DNA of 64,000 nucleotides from Ochromonas danica (taxonomy: Eukaryota > Sar > Chrysophyceae > Chromulinales > Chromulinaceae): contig VKHL01000094.1 in assembly GCA_015146655.1 (NCBI GenBank), forward strand, positions 45,409-109,408. The letters run 5' to 3'. Below, piece after piece: positions 63,212 to 64,000 of the stretch. The notes beneath the pieces were generated by a model. The model was not told the DNA's origin, made no database searches, and saw only the letters and a list, made by a program, of their open reading frames with translations. Every line of letters begins with the position of its first letter. The first letter of the stretch is position 1. Position numbers and translations under genes: made by a program.

Positions 63212-63883
63212 TTAAGCCCTGATATCTTTACTAAATCTTTGAATGCCGGCGATATCGTGTGCTTTCAGTATATTTGGGAAATCTGCCTCATTAACCCACA
63301 CAAATATTCCAAAATCGAGAGTAGGTGGATAAAGTACAGTGCCTTCCTTACCTGAGTAATCGAAGTCGATTATGTGCGCGCGAAGTGGGTGAGAAGTAAT
63401 GAGGATATTTGGAAGACGAATATCTCCATGTACGATGCCTTGGTCATGGAGTCGTTGAACGGCTCTCCCAATGTCACTCACGATGGTCGACCGCCGCGAT
63501 ACTGACAGAGCTCGGATTTCGAACAGTCCCAATGAATTTTCAATTTTTTCCATGACGATGACCATCCAGTTCCCTTCTCCGCCGAGTCGTATGACGGAGT
63601 GCAAGATGGGTGCCAATGCATTGTGTCTGCAATCTCCGGCCAGAAGCTGATGTGCTTCGACACAGTATTTTTGTGTAAATTTTAATATAAGTTTTGTTCC
63701 TCGATAGGCGGATTCTTCGCTGTTGATTTCCGCTTCATACACAACAGCACTATCACTCTTCTTCAAGAGGACCAGGTACTTTATCGTAACGTTTTCTCCA
63801 TAAAAGGTAATCCTGTTTGGGTACGGTAGACTACTAGGGATGACGCTGCGCTGCGCTGCTGTTCTTTGACTTCGAGAAAACAT
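63212..63883 (-). CDS. Kinase-like domain protein (HGDIR type), possibly incomplete
   Basis: 223 residues on the minus strand. The catalytic-loop signature VHGDIRLPNILI (about 149-160) and the metal-binding IDFDYSGKEGTVLYPP (about 172-187) identify a divergent protein-kinase-like domain; the N-lobe Lys is likely in TKLILKF. The HGD.R..N plus DFD.SGKEG..YPP pattern is typical of kinase-like domains seen in fungal FunK1 proteins and in Crinkler-type and other mobile-effector proteins. A TGA stop lies just upstream of the ATG at 63883, while an overlapping frame stays open to the window edge, so a frameshift or an upstream exon cannot be excluded. Its 3' end meets the broken F10 pseudogene. Confidence 0.6.
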   Translation of the reverse strand: MFSRSQRTAAQRSVIPSSLPYPNRITFYGENVTIKYLVLLKKSDSAVVYEAEINSEESAYRGTKLILKFTQKYCVEAHQLLAGDCRHNALAPILHSVIRLGGEGNWMVIVMEKIENSLGLFEIRALSVSRRSTIVSDIGRAVQRLHDQGIVHGDIRLPNILITSHPLRAHIIDFDYSGKEGTVLYPPTLDFGIFVWVNEADFPNILKAHDIAGIQRFSKDIRA

Positions 63884-64000
63884 CCATCACTCGCGCTGCA
63901 ACCTCGGATACAATAGCATCTGTTCACTCTCGCCAGGACTGGAGGGTCAAGCAAACACTCTGGTAAACAGGACTGACACTCGGAATATGCGTCTCGCAAA

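Overview
The window is nuclear DNA of a microbial eukaryote. Most genes are split by short GT-AG introns (about 45-150 nt), the coding strand alternates gene by gene, intergenic DNA is AT-rich, and two pol III tRNA genes with T4 terminators are present. Two leaders (RsfS at 20535, RluA-type pseudouridine synthase at 42606) look like a signal peptide followed by Phe and a Ser/Arg-rich stretch, as in bipartite plastid targeting of algae with a secondary red plastid. An EFHC1/Rib72-type protein implies a motile flagellum. I infer a photosynthetic stramenopile or similar flagellated alga; the exact lineage cannot be fixed from this window.

Region 1-38 kb is a dense housekeeping stretch: a partial membrane protein, ubiquitin E2 (UBE2K type), SPIN90/Ldb17-like actin regulator, a pentameric ligand-gated ion channel homologue, tRNA-Pro(UGG) with a 23-nt insertion inside its T-loop, COG4, tRNA-Leu(CAA), RPB11, a DxD nucleotide-sugar glycosyltransferase, purple acid phosphatase, exostosin-like GT47, S-adenosylmethionine synthetase (with strikingly different codon use), RsfS/Iojap, HtrA/Deg protease, GINS subunit PSF2, EFHC1/Rib72, an N-acylated multi-CNB plus RGS protein, a trypsin-like protease gene between two 0.5-kb direct repeats, a cyclopropane-fatty-acid-synthase-like methyltransferase, and a WIPI/Atg18 autophagy protein.

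Region 37.2-63.2 kb is accessory and highly duplicated. It opens with a 92-bp-arm inverted repeat (37930-38134), then a divergent founder-like gene (38521-40263), a pseudouridine synthase on the other strand, and ten tandem members (called F1-F10 here) of one F-box-like/leucine-rich family. They show all stages of birth and death: four essentially identical tandem copies (F6-F9) arranged as a duplicated dimer of 3900 bp, a 1.6-kb segmental duplication carrying a shared 7-nt frameshift (F1 and F4), a 1.24-kb identical block in two genes with different 5' ends (F2 and F3), decayed pseudogenes (F4 5' half, F10), and an acidic DESEA-repeat tail that is kept in F9 but lost or interrupted in the others.

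The right edge holds a kinase-like gene on the minus strand that abuts the truncated F10 pseudogene. The strongest candidates for something undescribed are the T-loop-interrupted tRNA-Pro and the fast-evolving F-box-like/LRR array with its neighbouring long hairpin.
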